Assembly (NCBI GenBank): GCA_017619935.1
Contig: JAFZRJ010000037.1
Coordinates: forward strand, 62,001 to 126,000
From: Muribaculaceae bacterium
GTDB lineage: Bacteria; Bacteroidota; Bacteroidia; Bacteroidales; Muribaculaceae
Reading direction: 5' to 3'
DNA length: 64,000 bases
How positions within the stretch are numbered: position 1 is the first letter of the stretch; every line of letters starts with the position of its first letter. The notes beneath the pieces were generated by a model that saw only the letters and a list, made by a program, of their open reading frames with translations, searched no databases and had not been told where the DNA came from. Positions 1 through 9,886 of this stretch are shown here, in pieces. The position numbers were made by a program, and so were the translations under genes.

Positions 1-2652
1 TTCTACATCGCTCAGCGTGTAGGTTCCATTCAGGAAGAAGAGAGCCAGCGTGGTTTGGCCCACTTCCTGGAGCACATGGCCTTCAACGGCACCGAGAACT
101 ACCATGGTGAGGGCAAAGGTGTGATTGACTACACTCGCACACTGGGTGTGGAATTTGGTGGCGACTTGAACGCTTACACCAGCACCGACGAGACTGTGTA
201 CAACATCAACAACGTGCCCAGCACGCGTCAGAGCGCGCTCGACTCGTGTCTGCTCATTCTGCGCGACTGGTCGTGCGGACTGTTGCTCGAAGACGAGGAA
301 ATCGACAAGGAGCGTGGTGTGATTCACGAGGAGTGGCGTCTGCGCAGCAGCGCCAGCCAGCGCATTTTTGAGCGCAACCTCGAGACGCTGTTCCCCAATT
401 CGAAGTATGGCCATCGCATGCCCATCGGTCTGATGAGCGTGGTTGACGGCTTCAAGTACAACGAACTGCGTGACTACTACCACAAGTGGTATCGTCCCGA
501 CAACCAGGCCATCATCGTGGTCGGTGATGTCGATGTCGACTATATGGAGAACAAAATCAAGGACTGGTTCTCTCCCATCGTGCTTGCTCCTAATGCTGCC
601 CCAGTGGTGGCCGAAACAGTGCCCGACAACGAGGAGATGATTGTCGTGACCGACAAGGACAAGGAACAGCCCTACGGCATCGTCCAACTCTGGTTCAAGC
701 ACGACCCCTCAACCCGCGAGGAGAAAGCTACTATGGGTTATATGATTGAGGACTACGCTATGGATATCCTGGCTAGCATGTTCAACTCGCGCTTGGCCGA
801 AAAAGCTCAGGAACCCGATTGCCCGTTCCTCCAGGCTGGTGGCGGTAACAGTCCGTACATCGGTATGACCAACAACAAGGAAGGTTTTGTGTTCTACGCA
901 CTTCCCAAGGAAGGTCAGACCGACCAGGCTGTGCAGGCGTTGATGACCGAGGTGCTACGTGCCCGCCAGCATGGTTTCACCGCCACCGAGTTCATCCGTG
1001 CCCGTGACGAGTACATGTCGCAACTTGAGCGTCAGTACAACGAGCGCAATAAAATCAGCAACGAGAGCTATGGCCGCAGTTATGCCGCCAACTACCTCAA
1101 TGGCGAACCCATTCCCAGCATTGAGCAGGAATACCAAATCATGCAGCAACTCACTCCGATGATTCCCGTTGAGGCAATCAACGAGCTCTTGACCGAAATC
1201 TTCCCCGAAGGTGACCACAACATGGTCATCTTGAACATGAACCAAGAGAAGGAAGGTCAAGTCTATCCCACCGTTGAGGGTCTGAAGAGCGCTATTGTTG
1301 CTGCCCGCAACACCCCTGTGGAAGCATACGTCGACAATGTGAAAAACGAGCCCCTCATTGCCAAATTGCCTAAGCCCGGCACTATCAAGAAGGAAACCAA
1401 GAACACTACCCTCGGCTTTGACGAACTCACCCTGAGCAACGGTGTGAAAGTCATCCTCAAGAAGACCGACTTCAAGGAGAACGAAATTCGTCTGTTTGCT
1501 GAATCAAAGGGCGGCAGCTCGCTCTACGGCAAGGAAGATTGGGCCAACTGCGAACTCTTCGACGCCGTGGTATCTGTGAGTGGTCGTGGCGAATTTGACA
1601 ATACCGAACTCGAGAAGGCTATGGCCGGCAAGCAAGCCAGTGCCAACCTCTCGCTCTCGACCAGCTACGAGCGCGTGAACGGTAACTCTACCGTTAAGGA
1701 TTTGGAAACAATGTTCCAACTCGTTTACCTCAACTTCACCGACATCCGCAAGGATGAAAAGGGCTATAACACCCTGATTGGCATGCTTGAGACTGTGCTC
1801 AAGGACAAGAACCTGCAGCCTGAAGCTGTTTACAGCGACTCTGTAACCGTGACACTTAACAACCACAACTGGCGTGAAATGCCCTTTGAGGCCGAGAACC
1901 TCAAGGACATCAACTACGACCGTGTGCTGCAAATCGCCAAGGAACGTACTGCCAACGCCGCAGACTACACCTTCTACATCGTGGGTGCCTTCGACGAGCA
2001 ACTCGTGCGCCAGTACCTGTGCCAGTACATCGCCACTCTGCCCGCCAAGGGTAAGGCCGAGAACTGGGTGAACGTGGCTGAGCGCCCAAAAGGCCAGACT
2101 CTGAACCACTTCACTCGCAAGATGGAAACTCCCAAGGCCATCGCACGTATGTATTGGTACACCGACGACATGCCTTATTCGCTTGAGAATTCTATCCTGG
2201 CTAATGTGGCTGGTGAGGTTCTTGACAAGATTTATCTGCAAAAGATTCGCGAGGATGCTAGCGCAGCTTACTCGGCAAGCGCCGGTGGTTCAGTCTCGAT
2301 GGTGGGTGACAACGTGTTCACCAGCATCATTGGCGCTGTGCCTATGAAGCCCGAGAAATCCGACGAAGCCCTGAGCATCATGCGTGAGGAGGCTGCGAAT
2401 CTGGCCAAGGATATCGATCCCGCAACTTTGGCCGACATCAAGGCTGCCATGATTAAGAACTTCGACACCAGCGCCAAGGAGAACGGCCACTGGGTGAACG
2501 TCCTGAGCATGTATGTCGGACGCGGTATCGATACTCACTCCGATTACAAGGCCATCGTGAACAGCATCACGCCCGAAATGGTGGCTGATTTCGTGAAACG
2601 AGTTTACAAGAGTGGCAACAGCGTCGAGGTGGTGATGCTCCCTGAAGAGTAA
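1..2652 (+). CDS. M16 family zinc metallopeptidase, 5' end cut by window
   Basis: This is the C-terminal 883 codons of a pitrilysin/insulinase-type (M16) peptidase; the reading frame is open from the first base, so the start lies outside the window. The inverted zinc motif HFLEH is at window codons 21-25, and the conserved acidic helix ERGVIHEEW, which supplies the third ligand, follows at about codons 104-112. Two M16-type halves are visible, an active N-terminal half and a second half without HxxEH from about codon 470, as expected for a full-length enzyme of roughly 900-950 residues. The family degrades peptides, usually in the periplasm or at the envelope in Bacteroidetes. A strong hairpin terminator follows the stop. 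Confidence 0.93.
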   Translation, partial: FYIAQRVGSIQEEESQRGLAHFLEHMAFNGTENYHGEGKGVIDYTRTLGVEFGGDLNAYTSTDETVYNINNVPSTRQSALDSCLLILRDWSCGLLLEDEEIDKERGVIHEEWRLRSSASQRIFERNLETLFPNSKYGHRMPIGLMSVVDGFKYNELRDYYHKWYRPDNQAIIVVGDVDVDYMENKIKDWFSPIVLAPNAAPVVAETVPDNEEMIVVTDKDKEQPYGIVQLWFKHDPSTREEKATMGYMIEDYAMDILASMFNSRLAEKAQEPDCPFLQAGGGNSPYIGMTNNKEGFVFYALPKEGQTDQAVQALMTEVLRARQHGFTATEFIRARDEYMSQLERQYNERNKISNESYGRSYAANYLNGEPIPSIEQEYQIMQQLTPMIPVEAINELLTEIFPEGDHNMVILNMNQEKEGQVYPTVEGLKSAIVAARNTPVEAYVDNVKNEPLIAKLPKPGTIKKETKNTTLGFDELTLSNGVKVILKKTDFKENEIRLFAESKGGSSLYGKEDWANCELFDAVVSVSGRGEFDNTELEKAMAGKQASANLSLSTSYERVNGNSTVKDLETMFQLVYLNFTDIRKDEKGYNTLIGMLETVLKDKNLQPEAVYSDSVTVTLNNHNWREMPFEAENLKDINYDRVLQIAKERTANAADYTFYIVGAFDEQLVRQYLCQYIATLPAKGKAENWVNVAERPKGQTLNHFTRKMETPKAIARMYWYTDDMPYSLENSILANVAGEVLDKIYLQKIREDASAAYSASAGGSVSMVGDNVFTSIIGAVPMKPEKSDEALSIMREEAANLAKDIDPATLADIKAAMIKNFDTSAKENGHWVNVLSMYVGRGIDTHSDYKAIVNSITPEMVADFVKRVYKSGNSVEVVMLPEE

Positions 2653-2690
2653 TCACAAACAGCACCACCAATCGGTGCCATACCTATAAC

Positions 2691-2732
2691 AAAAGCCTTT
2701 CCAGTTCACCGTGAATTGGAAAGGCTTTTTTT
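2691..2732. terminator. Bidirectional intrinsic terminator between M16 and GH92 genes
   Basis: A nearly perfect inverted repeat (stem of up to 19 bp with one G-T pair) ends in seven T on the plus side and starts with AAAA, so it can stop both converging genes. Confidence 0.85.
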
Positions 2733-2762
2733 GGGGTTCAACCCAATCGGGTTGAAGATAAA

Positions 2763-4985
2763 TCACCACCACTTGACGGGTTTTGAACCCATGGTGTATT
2801 CCAACACACCACCGGCAGCCAGAGTTGCATGGTCGATGTAAGGCTGACGCAGTGGTTTGCCATTGAACTTGATGCCCTGGATATAGCGGTTGCGATCGCT
2901 GTTACCCTTGGCTTTAATGGTGAGCGTGCCGCCAGCGACACGCACTGTTGCTTGGTTCACAAGCGGACTGCCAAAGTAATAACGTCCACCGGCCGGCTCC
3001 ACCTGATAGAATCCCAAAGCCGAAAGGATGTACCATGCCGACATCTGTCCTACGTCTTCATTGCCGCACAAGCCCTCGGTGGTGTCATCGTAGAGCGTGG
3101 TGAGCACCTGACGCACACGGTCGGCGGTTTTCCACGGCTCACCAAGCATGGTGTAGAAGTACAGGATGTGGTGGCTAGGCTCGTTACCGTGTACATACTG
3201 CCCAATGAAACCGCTCATATCGACCACGGCATCCTCACCCACGTCACTCGACACGACGAACAGCGTGTCAAGACGTTCAATCAAGCGCTCCTTGCCTCCA
3301 TGGCATGCGACCAGTCCTTCCAAATCGTGCGGCACAAGCCAGGTATACTGCCAAGCGTTGCCCTCGCAGTACTCGTCGCCGTCGCTCCTCTGCTGATAGG
3401 GGTTGAACGGCTCAAGGAATTTGCCTTGCGTGTCACGGGCGCGCATGAAACCAGTTGCGGGGTCAAATAGATTTTTATATTGCTTACTCAGCGCCATGTG
3501 ACGCTCGTAAAGGTCGTTACGTCCTGCCTTGAGAGCAGCCTGCGCCAGCGCCCAGTCGGCAAGTTCATATTCCAATTCATAAGCCACATTCTCGTAGGGC
3601 ATTTGGTCGCAAGGGATGTAGCCCAGCGTGCGGTGCTGCTTCAGCCCGCGTTCGTCGAGGAGCATCGACCGCTCCATTGCCTCGATGGCCAGGTTGGTGT
3701 CAATGCCCGGGAAACCTTTCAGCAAAGCATCAGCTACAACGGGAATAGCTGGAGAACCCACCATGCAGTTGGTCTCACGGGCCATCAGGTGCCAAATGGG
3801 GAGTTTGCCCTGCTCTTGATAGATGCGCAGCATGGTGTTGATGATATCGGGCACACGCTCGGGATGAATGATGGTCATGAGCGGATGCGCGGCACGATAA
3901 GTGTCCCACAGACTATAAGTGGTGTAGTTGGTAAATCCTGGCGAGGTATGCACTTGGTAGTCGCTGCCCTGATAAGAGCCGTCAACATCGCAGAACACCG
4001 ACGGGGCAATCATCGTGTGGAACATTGCGGTGTAGAACGTTCGCATCTGGTGCTCGTCGGCCATGACCACTTGCACCTTGTCCAGTTGCTCACGCCAGGC
4101 CTTGCGGGCGCGCTCACGCACTCCGTCAAAGTCCCATCCTTGCTGCTCGGCGACAAGATTCATCGCAGCACCAGTCACACTGGTGCCACTCAGACCCACT
4201 TTCACCATGATTTGCTCACCAGCCTTGGTGTCGAAGTCAAAACGTCCATACACCAAACGTGCCACCACCCAGTCGCCAGTCACCTCACGGCCGTCGGCGA
4301 TGAGATGGGCGCGCTTGAAGGGACGTGAGAATTCGGCGTGGAAATACACTGGGTGCAATTTCGCCCAACCTGTCGACCAACGCACACCTTCTATGGTGTG
4401 GTCATCAATCACGCGCATTACGGCACTGGTGGCATTGTCGTAACCGCCACCGTTCACCAAATCGAACACAATCGCGCTTTCGTCGCTCGCAGGGAAAGTG
4501 TAGCGGTGCAGACCTGTGCGCGCCGTGGCAGTGAGTTCCACGCCCACGTCATATCGCAGCAGGTGGGTACGGTAATAGCCCGGCTGAGCCACCTCACGAC
4601 TACGGTCGGCATAACTCCACAAGCCACTCTGCGGGTCGTCGTATCGGCCTCGCGCGTAACGCACCTGTCCCACTACGGGCATCACCGTCACGTCGTGCAA
4701 ATCGCCGCAACCGGTACCACTCAGGTGGGTATGGGGAAACCCTATCACCGTGCTGTCGCTGCGGTGGTAACCCGAGCACCAGTCCCATTCTTGGCTAATA
4801 CTTGACGGACCCAACTGCACAAAGCCAAAAGGCACGCAGGCGCTCACCGTCACATGACCGTGACCTCCACTGCCGATGAGCGGATCCACATAGTCAAGCA
4901 CATCACGTTGTGCGGCAGGCGACGCCGCAACACACCACAGGGCACAAGCAGTCGCCAACCAACAAAAAACAGAAATTCTTTTCAT
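2763..4985 (-). CDS. GH92 family alpha-mannosidase, secreted
   Basis: A 740-residue glycoside hydrolase of family 92, which removes alpha-linked mannose (typically alpha-1,2) from N-glycans or yeast mannan using calcium. Residues 1-25 are a signal peptide. The N-terminal GH92 beta-sandwich starts with VDPLIGSGGHGH, and the catalytic barrel carries CEGNAWQYTW (catalytic Glu near residue 537), GNEPSHH and CGNEDVGQMSAWY (catalytic Asp near 641), all typical of the family. The length is normal for GH92. No SusC/SusD pair adjoins it, so it stands alone. A TAnnTTTG promoter lies about 80 bp upstream. The exact linkage specificity cannot be read from the sequence. Confidence 0.94.
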   Translation of the reverse strand: MKRISVFCWLATACALWCVAASPAAQRDVLDYVDPLIGSGGHGHVTVSACVPFGFVQLGPSSISQEWDWCSGYHRSDSTVIGFPHTHLSGTGCGDLHDVTVMPVVGQVRYARGRYDDPQSGLWSYADRSREVAQPGYYRTHLLRYDVGVELTATARTGLHRYTFPASDESAIVFDLVNGGGYDNATSAVMRVIDDHTIEGVRWSTGWAKLHPVYFHAEFSRPFKRAHLIADGREVTGDWVVARLVYGRFDFDTKAGEQIMVKVGLSGTSVTGAAMNLVAEQQGWDFDGVRERARKAWREQLDKVQVVMADEHQMRTFYTAMFHTMIAPSVFCDVDGSYQGSDYQVHTSPGFTNYTTYSLWDTYRAAHPLMTIIHPERVPDIINTMLRIYQEQGKLPIWHLMARETNCMVGSPAIPVVADALLKGFPGIDTNLAIEAMERSMLLDERGLKQHRTLGYIPCDQMPYENVAYELEYELADWALAQAALKAGRNDLYERHMALSKQYKNLFDPATGFMRARDTQGKFLEPFNPYQQRSDGDEYCEGNAWQYTWLVPHDLEGLVACHGGKERLIERLDTLFVVSSDVGEDAVVDMSGFIGQYVHGNEPSHHILYFYTMLGEPWKTADRVRQVLTTLYDDTTEGLCGNEDVGQMSAWYILSALGFYQVEPAGGRYYFGSPLVNQATVRVAGGTLTIKAKGNSDRNRYIQGIKFNGKPLRQPYIDHATLAAGGVLEYTMGSKPVKWW

Positions 4986-5066
4986 ATTAACAGTAAATGA
5001 AGTTTAATATTCTAGGCTAAATAGTCGCATCGTCCCGAATCGGACTAAAGTGTAACATTCTGTCGG

Positions 5067-5074
5067 CAAAATTA
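5067..5074 (-). promoter_or_regulatory. Bacteroidetes -7 box for the GH92 gene
   Basis: Minus-strand TAATTTTG matches TAnnTTTG. A TTG at 5095-5097 sits at the right -33 spacing. The leader would be about 80 nt. Confidence 0.6.
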
Positions 5075-5239
5075 AACAATTATTGTCAATTTAGCAAGAG
5101 GCTCACTTCAGGGGTTTGCACTTTCATCCATGACTATGGCCCAACGTCTATGACCTAATTTTTCACTGACGGCGACATTTTTCTCTAAATAAATTTCACT
5201 TTCTATATCTTGACTGGTTTATATTTCGAGATTTTTATA

Positions 5240-5247
5240 TAACTTTG
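5240..5247 (+). promoter_or_regulatory. Bacteroidetes -7 box for the 5277 gene
   Basis: TAACTTTG matches TAnnTTTG exactly, 30 bp before the ATG. The -33 element is weak. Confidence 0.6.
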
Positions 5248-5276
5248 CAAGTGATAATCCATAAACCGCTTTTATT

Positions 5277-6356
5277 ATGAAGAAACTAGCCTTCATCGCA
5301 TTGGCCGCCGTGTTACTGATTCCAGCATTGGCACAAGACCGCCGCTATAATATGTATGGCGTCATGTTCTACAATTTGGAGAACCTGTTCGACACCATCA
5401 ACAACAATGGTGTTTATGACCTCGAATTCTCTCCCAATGGCGCACGCCAGTGGAATAACGAAAAATACTGGCAGAAACAGCACAACATGGCTTACGCCAT
5501 CAGTCAGATTGTCACTCAAGGAACGCCCGACGGTCCCGCACTCATCGGCGTGAGTGAGATTGAAAACATCACCGTGCTGCAAGACCTTGTGCGTCAACCC
5601 GAACTGAAAAGCCGCCGCTACCAGATTGTTCATCACGATGGTCCTGACCGTCGTGGCGTAGATGTGGGCTTGCTCTACAATCCCCGCGTGTTCAAGGTGC
5701 TCAACGTCACCAACCAGCGGCTCACCGCGCGCTACTTCAATGCGCTAGGTTACGGACAACGCTATAATCCTGAAACACGCACCCGCGACCAGTTGTGCGT
5801 TACCGGACTGCTGGCCGGCGAAAAAGTGAGTGTGCTGGTCAATCACTGGCCTTCACGACTAGGCGGACAGGAGCAGTCGAGCTACTTGCGCGAGGCTACC
5901 GCCGAAATGGCCCGGCAGACCATCGACTCGCTGCTGCGTGACGACCCCAACCAGGGCATCTTCTTTATGGGTGACTTGAACGATGACCCGCAAGACATCA
6001 GCTGCGCCAAAGCGCTGGGTGCAAAGCGCGAGATAAACGATGTATCTGCCTACAACGACTTGTATAACCCCTGGTGGAAACTTCTTGACAAGGGAATCGG
6101 AACACTGGCTTATAAAGGACAGTGGAACCTGTTTGACCAAATCATCATGAATGGTTACTTCACCAAATACAATGACAGCAAAGACAAGCCACAACTCACC
6201 TTCCTGAGAGCCGAAGTGCTGAACCGAGACTTCCTCAAGACCTACGAAGGCGATCGTCAGGGCTATCCCATGCGAACCTACAGTGGAGGAGTGTTCCTCA
6301 ACGGCTATAGCGACCACTTCCCCACCATCATCTACATTGTCAAGGAAGTGAAGTAA
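5277..6356 (+). CDS. Endonuclease/exonuclease/phosphatase family protein, secreted
   Basis: A 359-residue metal-dependent hydrolase of the EEP (DNase I-like) fold. Residues 1-19 form a signal peptide ending in ALA-Q, so it acts outside the cytoplasm. Fold motifs appear in order: NLENLFD near residue 30, GVSEIEN with the metal-binding Glu near 91, VNHWPSRLGG with the catalytic His near 187, MGDLNDDPQD near 231, and the final SDHFPT His near 345. The substrate could be extracellular DNA, phosphoesters or sphingolipid-like molecules; the sequence does not decide. The gene starts with ATG behind a TAnnTTTG promoter, and mtgA follows 33 bp downstream on the same strand. Confidence 0.88.
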   Translation: MKKLAFIALAAVLLIPALAQDRRYNMYGVMFYNLENLFDTINNNGVYDLEFSPNGARQWNNEKYWQKQHNMAYAISQIVTQGTPDGPALIGVSEIENITVLQDLVRQPELKSRRYQIVHHDGPDRRGVDVGLLYNPRVFKVLNVTNQRLTARYFNALGYGQRYNPETRTRDQLCVTGLLAGEKVSVLVNHWPSRLGGQEQSSYLREATAEMARQTIDSLLRDDPNQGIFFMGDLNDDPQDISCAKALGAKREINDVSAYNDLYNPWWKLLDKGIGTLAYKGQWNLFDQIIMNGYFTKYNDSKDKPQLTFLRAEVLNRDFLKTYEGDRQGYPMRTYSGGVFLNGYSDHFPTIIYIVKEVK

Positions 6357-6389
6357 CACCTTTCGCCGCACTCATTTCCAACACAAACC

Positions 6390-7082
6390 ATGAATTTCAT
6401 CTTGCGCTGGCTGCGCAACTTGCTCATCTTCTTCTTTGGCTCAACCCTCATGATGGTTGTAGCCTATAAGTTCGTGCCTGTCTATCTCACTCCGCTCATG
6501 CTGTGGCGGTGCGTTGAGCAAATGGCCGATGGTGAGTTCCCGCAAATCAGCCACCGTTGGGTGCCTCTGGACCAAATCAGCCATCATGTTCCGCAAGCCG
6601 TTATGGCCAGCGAGGACCAACTGTTCCTGCAACACAGCGGATTCGACTTTAAACAGATACATCAAGCACGACTTGATGCTCTCAACGGCAAACGTGAACG
6701 CGGGGCGAGCACCATCAGTCAGCAAACGGCCAAAAATGTTTTCCTTTGGCACGGCCACAGCTGGATTCGCAAGGGACTGGAGGCTTATTTCACTTTCTTG
6801 ATAGAGAAAATCTGGGGGAAAGAGCGCATTATGGAAGTCTATCTCAACAGCATCGAGATGGGAAAAGGCATCTATGGTGTAGAGGCGGTAGCCAAGTTGC
6901 ATTTCAACACATCTGCGGCAAAATTGACCAAAAAGCAATCCGCTCTCATTGCCGCGTCACTGCCCAATCCGCGCGTGCGCAACTCGGCCAACCCTACGTC
7001 CTATATGTTGCGGCGCAGCACCCAAATCATGCGACAGATGAACAACATTGAACAATTTCCTTCCACACAAGACCAGGACTAA
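6390..7082 (+). CDS. mtgA: Monofunctional peptidoglycan glycosyltransferase
   Basis: A 230-residue GT51 enzyme that polymerises lipid II into glycan strands at the inner membrane. One N-terminal membrane helix (residues about 8-30) is followed by the glycosyltransferase domain with [13 protein letters not shown] (catalytic Glu 75), [13 protein letters not shown] (about 106-118) and [17 protein letters not shown]. The absence of a transpeptidase domain makes it the monofunctional type. Its stop is 4 bp before the mutY start, so the two are probably co-transcribed. Confidence 0.93.
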   Translation: MNFILRWLRNLLIFFFGSTLMMVVAYKFVPVYLTPLMLWRCVEQMADGEFPQISHRWVPLDQISHHVPQAVMASEDQLFLQHSGFDFKQIHQARLDALNGKRERGASTISQQTAKNVFLWHGHSWIRKGLEAYFTFLIEKIWGKERIMEVYLNSIEMGKGIYGVEAVAKLHFNTSAAKLTKKQSALIAASLPNPRVRNSANPTSYMLRRSTQIMRQMNNIEQFPSTQDQD

Positions 7083-7086
7083 CGAC

Positions 7087-8091
7087 ATGACCCATCCCTT
7101 TGCCGCCACCTTGCTGCAGTGGTATGACCAGTATGGCCGCGACCTGCCTTGGCGTGCCACGCGCGACCCATACGCCATCTGGCTTAGCGAGGTCATACTG
7201 CAACAGACACGCATCGAGCAAGGCTTGCCCTACTGGGAGCGCTTCATGCAACAGTTTCCCACTGTTGAAGCACTCTCGGCTGCCAGCGAAGACGAGGTGT
7301 TGCGTCTGTGGCAAGGCCTGGGTTACTACAGCCGTGCTCGTAACCTGCACACAGCGGCAAAACAAGTGGAACAACTTGGACAGTTCCCTAGCTCGCTCGA
7401 CGGCATCAAGTCGTTAAAGGGAGTAGGCGACTACACGGCTGCAGCCATTGCCAGCATGGCCTTTGACATCCCTGTTGCGGTGGTCGACGGCAATGTCTAT
7501 CGCGTGCTGGCACGACACTACGGCATCGACACACCCATCAACACCACCGAAGGGAAACACACTTTTACGGCATTAGCGCAAGAATTGCTCCCTCCGGAAC
7601 ATGCGGCGGCTTTCAACCAGGCCATGATGGATTTCGGAGCTACGTGGTGCACTCCCAAATCGCCACGATGCAGCGAGTGTCCGCTGGCCGACACTTGTCA
7701 GGCACTACACGACGACAGCATCGACAAACTACCTGCCAAACTCAAGAAACTTAAAGTGAAAACACGACATTTTCAGTACATCTACATCAGTTGCAACCGA
7801 TTCACAGCGATGCGCCGCCGTCCAGCAGGCGACATTTGGCAAGGATTGTGGGAGCCGCTCCTCATCGAAGACACTGCGTTACCGCAGTTCGACGGAACCC
7901 TCACCAAGCTGCGAACTGACGTGAAACACGTGCTCACGCACCGCATCATCATAGCCGATTTCTATCGACTTGACTGCGACACGAGACCTCATCTGCCAGC
8001 AGAATACCTGTGGATTGCCGAAAACGACATAGACCGATACGCCATTCCCAGACTCGTGGAAATCTTGCTCCAGTCAATTAAACACAACTAG
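7087..8091 (+). CDS. mutY: A/G-specific adenine DNA glycosylase
   Basis: A 334-residue base-excision repair enzyme that removes adenine opposite 8-oxoguanine. SEVILQQT carries the catalytic Glu 35. The helix-hairpin-helix LKGVGDYTAAAIAS is followed by VVDGNVYRVLAR with the catalytic Asp. The 4Fe-4S cluster motif C-x6-C-x2-C-x5-C is intact at about residues 187-203, and a C-terminal NUDIX-like domain reads the oxidised base. I chose the ATG at 7087 because the protein begins there with the family's usual N-terminus; an upstream ATG at 7048 lies inside mtgA. Confidence 0.95.
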   Translation: MTHPFAATLLQWYDQYGRDLPWRATRDPYAIWLSEVILQQTRIEQGLPYWERFMQQFPTVEALSAASEDEVLRLWQGLGYYSRARNLHTAAKQVEQLGQFPSSLDGIKSLKGVGDYTAAAIASMAFDIPVAVVDGNVYRVLARHYGIDTPINTTEGKHTFTALAQELLPPEHAAAFNQAMMDFGATWCTPKSPRCSECPLADTCQALHDDSIDKLPAKLKKLKVKTRHFQYIYISCNRFTAMRRRPAGDIWQGLWEPLLIEDTALPQFDGTLTKLRTDVKHVLTHRIIIADFYRLDCDTRPHLPAEYLWIAENDIDRYAIPRLVEILLQSIKHN

Positions 8092-8102
8092 GATTTCTAG
8101 AA

Positions 8103-9185
8103 CTACAAGTAGTCATCACCAAACTGAGTGCGCACTTCATTGACGTAGTTGCGAATCTTCTGTTCCTCGGCACGAGGCACAATCAGCAACGCATCTTCAA
8201 CATCGGCCACGATATAGTCGTCCAGACCCGAAGCCACAATGAGTTTGTCGCCTTTGATAGCAATCACATTGTTATGGCTGTTGTAGAGCAACGCTTTGCA
8301 ACCTTGGGTCACATTGCCGAAGTCATCGCTTTGAGGGGAGTTTTCATAAATGGCTCCCCACGTTCCCAAGTCGCTCCAACCAATATCAACACATTCCACA
8401 AACACATTGGAAGCGTGCTCCATCACGGCAAAGTCGATAGAAATGTTGCGACATGTCGGGAAATTGGCGGCGATAAAGTCCATCTCGGCATCGGTGCCAT
8501 AGTCACCGATACCCTGGTCAAGGATGGCGGTGATGTCGGAAGCATGCTCACGCATGGCATCAAGGATGGTCTTTGCTCTCCAGAAGAACATGCCAGAATT
8601 CCAAAAGAATTCCCCTGAATCAAGAAACACTTTGGCTAATTTCTCGTCGGGTTTCTCAGTAAAAGTTTTCACGGCAAAGAAGTCATCGCCCATTTGCTCT
8701 CCCACCTGAATATAGCCATATCCCGTTTCGGGCCGGTTGGGCTTGATGCCCATCGTGAGCAACGCATCATGCACGCCGATGAAGTCAAAAGCCTTCAACA
8801 CGCAACGCTGAAACTCCTCAGTCTTCAGAATCAGGGGGTCGCTGGGCGCAACCATGATGTGCGCGTCAGGATCTAGTGACTGAATGTGATAGGCCGCCCA
8901 AGCAATGCAAGGCGCCGTGTTACGTCGTGCTGGCTCTTTGAGAATCTGTTCAGGTTTTAGTTGAGGCAGCTGCTCGGCAATGATGGGAGCATATTGCTCA
9001 TTGGTAAGCATAAAAATATGGTCGTCAGGGATGATTCCCTTGATGCGATCTACCGACATCTGCAACAAACTGCGACCAGTACCAAAAAAGTCAATAAATT
9101 GTTTGGGCATACGAGTGCGGCTATACGGCCAAAAACGGCTTCCCACACCGCCGCACATGATTACACAATAGCGGTTATCCTTCAT
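8103..9185 (-). CDS. Mannose-1-phosphate guanylyltransferase
   Basis: A 360-residue nucleotidyltransferase that makes GDP-mannose from mannose-1-phosphate and GTP for glycan and GDP-fucose synthesis. The signature GGVGSRFWPYSR and the sugar-phosphate motif PKQF lie within the first 30 residues. FTEKPD and FFWNSGMFFW occur in the middle, as in ManC/RfbM enzymes. It lacks the C-terminal isomerase domain of bifunctional forms. The ATG at 9185 begins the family N-terminus; the open frame extends upstream to 9374 but that part overlaps the preceding gene and has no family similarity. It sits 23 bp behind the zinc-ribbon gene in one operon. Confidence 0.93.
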   Translation of the reverse strand: MKDNRYCVIMCGGVGSRFWPYSRTRMPKQFIDFFGTGRSLLQMSVDRIKGIIPDDHIFMLTNEQYAPIIAEQLPQLKPEQILKEPARRNTAPCIAWAAYHIQSLDPDAHIMVAPSDPLILKTEEFQRCVLKAFDFIGVHDALLTMGIKPNRPETGYGYIQVGEQMGDDFFAVKTFTEKPDEKLAKVFLDSGEFFWNSGMFFWRAKTILDAMREHASDITAILDQGIGDYGTDAEMDFIAANFPTCRNISIDFAVMEHASNVFVECVDIGWSDLGTWGAIYENSPQSDDFGNVTQGCKALLYNSHNNVIAIKGDKLIVASGLDDYIVADVEDALLIVPRAEEQKIRNYVNEVRTQFGDDYL

Positions 9186-9208
9186 TTTTAGATGTTTGTT
9201 TTCATGTT

Positions 9209-9769
9209 TTAATTCAGCAAACTCACCTTGTAGATAATAAATGCCAGCAACGCAAGCTGAGCGAAAATAATCAAAAGCGAACCCGCAGTGAACCAGAATC
9301 CAGCTTTTACCTTGCCACTCCGCCACGACATGTTTCGGTGGGCATAACGATAAGAGGGCAACATCGGATTCCATGCCTTGGTACTGGATGATTTGCTTGT
9401 CCGTTCGCCATGCTTTTCTCTGTGCTTGTGTTCCTTGGGCACATCAGTCGGCGCGGCCTCATCAACTTCGGGCAAGGGCTCTTGGGCGACCGCCTCGGTA
9501 TGCTCCAGCAACTTGAGTGATTGGCCACAATAAGGACAGAAGTTGATGCCCTGCGGAATGCGCTGGCCACAATGCGGACAATAGACATAGGTGTGGTGCT
9601 CAGCTTTTTCGCGCGTTGACACGCGGCTGACGTTAAGGTCGCTCGGGACCTTTTCGCCGGCATCAAAGGTGGTGAGGCATTGCGGACACACCACTATACC
9701 GCCATGCAAAACCACTTCTTCGGCAGAAACCTGCATCACCTTAGCACATTGTGGACATTGTAGCTCCAT
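9209..9769 (-). CDS. Zinc-ribbon membrane protein
   Basis: A 186-residue protein of unknown function. It has two zinc-ribbon modules: CPQC...CPQC at residues 5-32 (MJ0042-like) and CPHC...CPYC at about 64-82. A charged low-complexity middle follows, and one hydrophobic membrane helix lies near the C-terminus (about 158-180), so the ribbons face the cytoplasm. Such proteins are often regulatory or scaffold-like in Bacteroidetes, but no role can be assigned. It is first in an operon with the GDP-mannose enzyme and has its own promoter with an overlapping palindrome. Confidence 0.75.
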   Translation of the reverse strand: MELQCPQCAKVMQVSAEEVVLHGGIVVCPQCLTTFDAGEKVPSDLNVSRVSTREKAEHHTYVYCPHCGQRIPQGINFCPYCGQSLKLLEHTEAVAQEPLPEVDEAAPTDVPKEHKHREKHGERTSKSSSTKAWNPMLPSYRYAHRNMSWRSGKVKAGFWFTAGSLLIIFAQLALLAFIIYKVSLLN

Positions 9770-9783
9770 AAATTACTATCTAC

Positions 9784-9804
9784 TTTTGCCTTTAGAAGGC
9801 AAAA
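9784..9804. promoter_or_regulatory. Perfect palindrome over the promoter of the zinc-ribbon operon (operator candidate)
   Basis: Two 9-bp arms (TTTTGCCTT / AAGGCAAAA) are separated by 3 bp. They overlap the last five bases of the minus-strand -7 box and the expected transcription start, where a repressor would act; a 5' mRNA hairpin is the alternative. Confidence 0.45.
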
Positions 9805-9807
9805 TTA
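9800..9807 (-). promoter_or_regulatory. Bacteroidetes -7 box for the zinc-ribbon/manC-like operon
   Basis: Minus-strand TAATTTTG, with a TTG at 9828-9830 as -33 element at good spacing. Confidence 0.6.
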
Positions 9808-9886
9808 ATGAAAAACGAGCGCAACACCAAGAATTTATTCATTTTTATGATTGACCAGCCTCCCAATTTTGAGATTTTAACCCAAA

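Noticed and set aside
3480..4328. Plus-strand ORF of 282 residues
   Set aside because: Antisense shadow of the GH92 gene, which has full family motifs.
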